Origin: Fidelibacterota bacterium
GTDB lineage: Bacteria > Pseudomonadota > Alphaproteobacteria > Rhodospirillales > Rhodospirillaceae
DNA: 64,000 bases
Reading direction: 5' to 3'
NCBI GenBank assembly: GCA_947476625.1
Contig: CANJRA010000004.1
Coordinates: 62,001-126,000, forward strand
Made by a program: the position numbers and the translations under genes. Below are positions 62,212 to 64,000 of this stretch, piece by piece; the stretch's first letter is position 1; each line of letters starts with the position of its first letter. The notes below the pieces were generated by a model that was not told the DNA's origin, did no database searches, and was given only the letters and a program-made list of their open reading frames with translations.

Positions 62212-63415
62212 TATCGCCCTCAGCGTCCAAAATCTGTCGAAGTGCTACCAGATTTATGCGCAGCCGCATCATCGGCTGCTGCAGGGTATTTTTCCGCGCC
62301 GCAAGTATTTCCGCGAATTTTGGGCGCTGCGCGACATTTCGCTCGATGTGAAGCGCGGTGAAGTTCTGGGCATCATCGGCCGCAACGGCGCGGGCAAGTC
62401 GACCTTGCTGCAGGCCATTTGCGGCACCGTGATGCCGACCTCCGGCACCATCTCCAAGGCGGGCCGCGTTGCGGCGCTGCTGGAACTGGGTGCGGGATTC
62501 AATCCCGAATTCACCGGCCGCGAAAACGCGTTCCTTAACGCCGCGATCCTCGGTATGACTCGCGCTGAAATCGACCCGCGCTTCGACGACATTTTGGCGT
62601 TCGCCGATATCGGCGATTTCATCGATCAGCCGGTCAAAACATATTCCAGCGGCATGTTCGTGCGCCTGGCCTTCGCCGTCGCCATCCACGTCAGCCCAGA
62701 TGTTTTGATCATCGACGAAGCGCTTAGTGTCGGCGACTTTGCATTCCGCAATAAATGCATCGAGCGCATTCAGGTTCTCATGTCGCAAGGTGTGACAATC
62801 CTGTTTGTCACGCACGACATCAGCACGCTGCAACTGATTTGCTCACGCGTCATTTGGCTGGATCGCGGTGAAATCCGCGCTATGGGCGATCCGATCAGCG
62901 TGTCGCAGGACTATTACGCCCACGCCCTGGAAGACAAAGCCAAGCAAACCGCCGACCTGCCTGCGGCGCCGCGCGAAACGCGGCCTGTACAGCAAGAGAC
63001 AGGCAAGGCGACGTTCACCAAGGTCGGCATCACCGGTGGCAAGGACGGCGTCTTCGCGCCGGGCGATGAACTCGAAATCACCTTCGAGATGATGGCCAAG
63101 GCCGATTTAGGGCCAATCGTCTTCAATATCAGCATCTACCGCTCCGACGGCGACTGGCTGGTGGGCCAGACCAGCCGCGAAACCGGCAAGCAATGGGCCG
63201 CGCCCAAGGCGGGCGAAACCCGCAAGGGCAGCGTTAAACTTAAGCCCCTGGTCTTCGCGCCGGGTGATTACCTCGTTGCCGTGGGGGCCTGTTCCGAGGA
63301 CTATAGCCTGACCTACGCCCTTACCGATCTGACCATGCGATTTTCAGTGCGCTCGGCCTATCCGACCTGGGGTAAGTTCTTTCATCCAGCCGAATGGACC
63401 GGCAATGACGACTAA
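62201..63415 (+). CDS. wzt: ABC polysaccharide exporter ATPase with C-terminal carbohydrate-binding domain (Wzt type)
   Basis: A 404-aa protein from the ATG at 62201, overlapping wzm by 11 bp. ATPase part: ALRDISLDVKRGEVLGIIGR followed by Walker A GRNGAGKST, the Wzt-specific GRVAALLELGAGFNPEFTGREN region, signature YSSGMFVRLAFAVAIH and Walker B VLIIDEALSVGD. After ~270, a Wzt-C beta-sandwich (FAPGDELEITFEMMAKAD, VFAPGDYLVAVGACSED) is expected to read the terminal modification of the O-polysaccharide. Such modifications are often methyl groups, consistent with the methyltransferase gene that overlaps its end. Confidence 0.94.
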   Translation: MSFDIALSVQNLSKCYQIYAQPHHRLLQGIFPRRKYFREFWALRDISLDVKRGEVLGIIGRNGAGKSTLLQAICGTVMPTSGTISKAGRVAALLELGAGFNPEFTGRENAFLNAAILGMTRAEIDPRFDDILAFADIGDFIDQPVKTYSSGMFVRLAFAVAIHVSPDVLIIDEALSVGDFAFRNKCIERIQVLMSQGVTILFVTHDISTLQLICSRVIWLDRGEIRAMGDPISVSQDYYAHALEDKAKQTADLPAAPRETRPVQQETGKATFTKVGITGGKDGVFAPGDELEITFEMMAKADLGPIVFNISIYRSDGDWLVGQTSRETGKQWAAPKAGETRKGSVKLKPLVFAPGDYLVAVGACSEDYSLTYALTDLTMRFSVRSAYPTWGKFFHPAEWTGNDD

Positions 63416-64000
63416 TCAGGCGACAGTATTTTCTGAGGACGTGATCGGTGGCCTCCTCGCGCAGGCGGCTGGTGCCGCGCAGCAATCGATTCTTGAAATC
63501 GGCTGCGGCGACGGCGCCCACCTCGAAATCGCGGCCAAGCGCGCCTGGAAATGTTTCGGCGTCGAGCCTTCCGCCGAAACCCGCGCCGCGGCGCGCGCGC
63601 GTCTCGGCAGTTCCGGTCACATCATTGAGAATCTGAGCGACCTGATCCCGCATGAATTCGGCGTTGTGTTCATGGCGCAGACCTCGGCGACACAGGCGCT
63701 GTTCTATAAACTGTTTTCCATCGGCGCGATCACGCCCAGCACCGTGGTCGGCATCGCTACCTCCGGCGACACTGCTGCTGTAACCGACCTTCTGCAGCGT
63801 CTGCATTTTTCCGCGCCGGAAACCAAGAGCATCGGCAACGGCGCACTCGTTGTGGCGCGCGGCAGCGATTTCACTGAATTCATGCGCGAGCGTTATGTGC
63901 CCGGCACATGGTCCAAGCTTGCCGAGTACGAGCATATTCCCCGCTACGCCCTGGCCAAGACCCTGGTTAAAGACAAAGTCGTAGTCGATTTTGGCTGCGG
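63405..64000 (+). CDS. Methyltransferase with two SAM-binding domains (partial, runs off the window)
   Basis: The ATG lies inside the wzt stop region (8 coding bases overlap) and the frame stays open for 198 codons to the right edge. Domain 1 starts with ILEIGCGDGAHLEIAAKRA (motif I). A second motif I, VVVDFGCG, is just appearing at the edge after a typical lead-in (ERYVPGTWSKLAEYEHIPRY). Double-domain methyltransferases of this kind occur in O-antigen clusters with Wzt-C proteins, where terminal methylation can set chain length; that role is inferred from context. Confidence 0.8.
   Translation, partial: MTTNQATVFSEDVIGGLLAQAAGAAQQSILEIGCGDGAHLEIAAKRAWKCFGVEPSAETRAAARARLGSSGHIIENLSDLIPHEFGVVFMAQTSATQALFYKLFSIGAITPSTVVGIATSGDTAAVTDLLQRLHFSAPETKSIGNGALVVARGSDFTEFMRERYVPGTWSKLAEYEHIPRYALAKTLVKDKVVVDFGC

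Overview
The window reads as chromosomal DNA of a fairly GC-rich Gram-negative alphaproteobacterium. Supporting arrangements are argD-argF-hslO on one strand, tlpA divergent from argH-lptM-lysA followed by a DUF4175 gene, an MJ0042 zinc-ribbon gene divergent from ftsE-ftsX, and LPS-export parts (lptG, lptM, wzm, wzt). I cannot fix the family; a Rhodospirillales- or Micropepsales-like lineage would fit, but that is inference. There is no rRNA, tRNA, CRISPR array, prophage or intact insertion sequence that I can support.

Layout. 0-6.7 kb: end of a sulfhydrylase gene, a methyltransferase, apaG, folE, then the reverse-strand argD-argF-hslO-secreted protein operon. 6.8-11.4 kb: an ABC-2 permease, two paralogous proteins of unknown function, a 5'-truncated SDR and a TPR-glycosyltransferase. 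11.5-17.5 kb: recX and an MFS pump, facing a tightly overlapped operon of lptG, PAP2 phosphatase, an unknown 148-aa protein, a type III polyketide synthase and an isoprenylcysteine-methyltransferase-like enzyme, probably for phenolic lipids. 17.5-23.3 kb: cobalamin adenosyltransferase, etfBA, 3-hydroxybutyryl-CoA dehydrogenase, a GT39 glycosyltransferase and a second PAP2. 23.3-29.4 kb: tlpA, argH, lptM, lysA, DUF4175. 29.4-37.2 kb: a broken repeat-rich zinc-ribbon gene, ftsE, ftsX, ydcF, plsC, and B12-dependent ribonucleotide reductase nrdJ. 37.4-42.9 kb: a CHAD protein and a tandem pair of GT41 (OGT/SPINDLY-like) genes, the first one broken. 42.9-51.6 kb: Lrp-type regulator, cysE, a kef remnant joined to a truncated tamA-like gene, an operon of exported amino-acid enzymes, and a broken SulP-STAS-cNMP transporter. 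51.7-56.7 kb: copper locus (outer-membrane-like protein, CopA, CsoR with operator), an IS630 scrap and a HiPIP. 57-64 kb: dTDP-rhamnose synthesis (rfbBDAC), a rhamnosyltransferase-like GT2, the Wzm/Wzt exporter and a partial methyltransferase, forming an O-antigen/exopolysaccharide cluster.

Two things stand out. First, a three-gene operon (46.1-49.2 kb) encodes an aminotransferase with a Tat signal, a 2-hydroxyacid dehydrogenase with a Sec-type signal and intact catalytic residues, and an AapJ-type amino-acid-binding protein without transporter genes. This looks like an amino-acid conversion route placed outside the cytoplasm. Second, the window carries an unusual load of damaged genes (truncated SDR, zinc-ribbon with two in-frame stops, GT41 with frameshift plus stop, kef, tamA, SulP with frameshift plus stop, possibly CHAD). 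This means either active gene loss or errors in the underlying assembly; reads would decide which.
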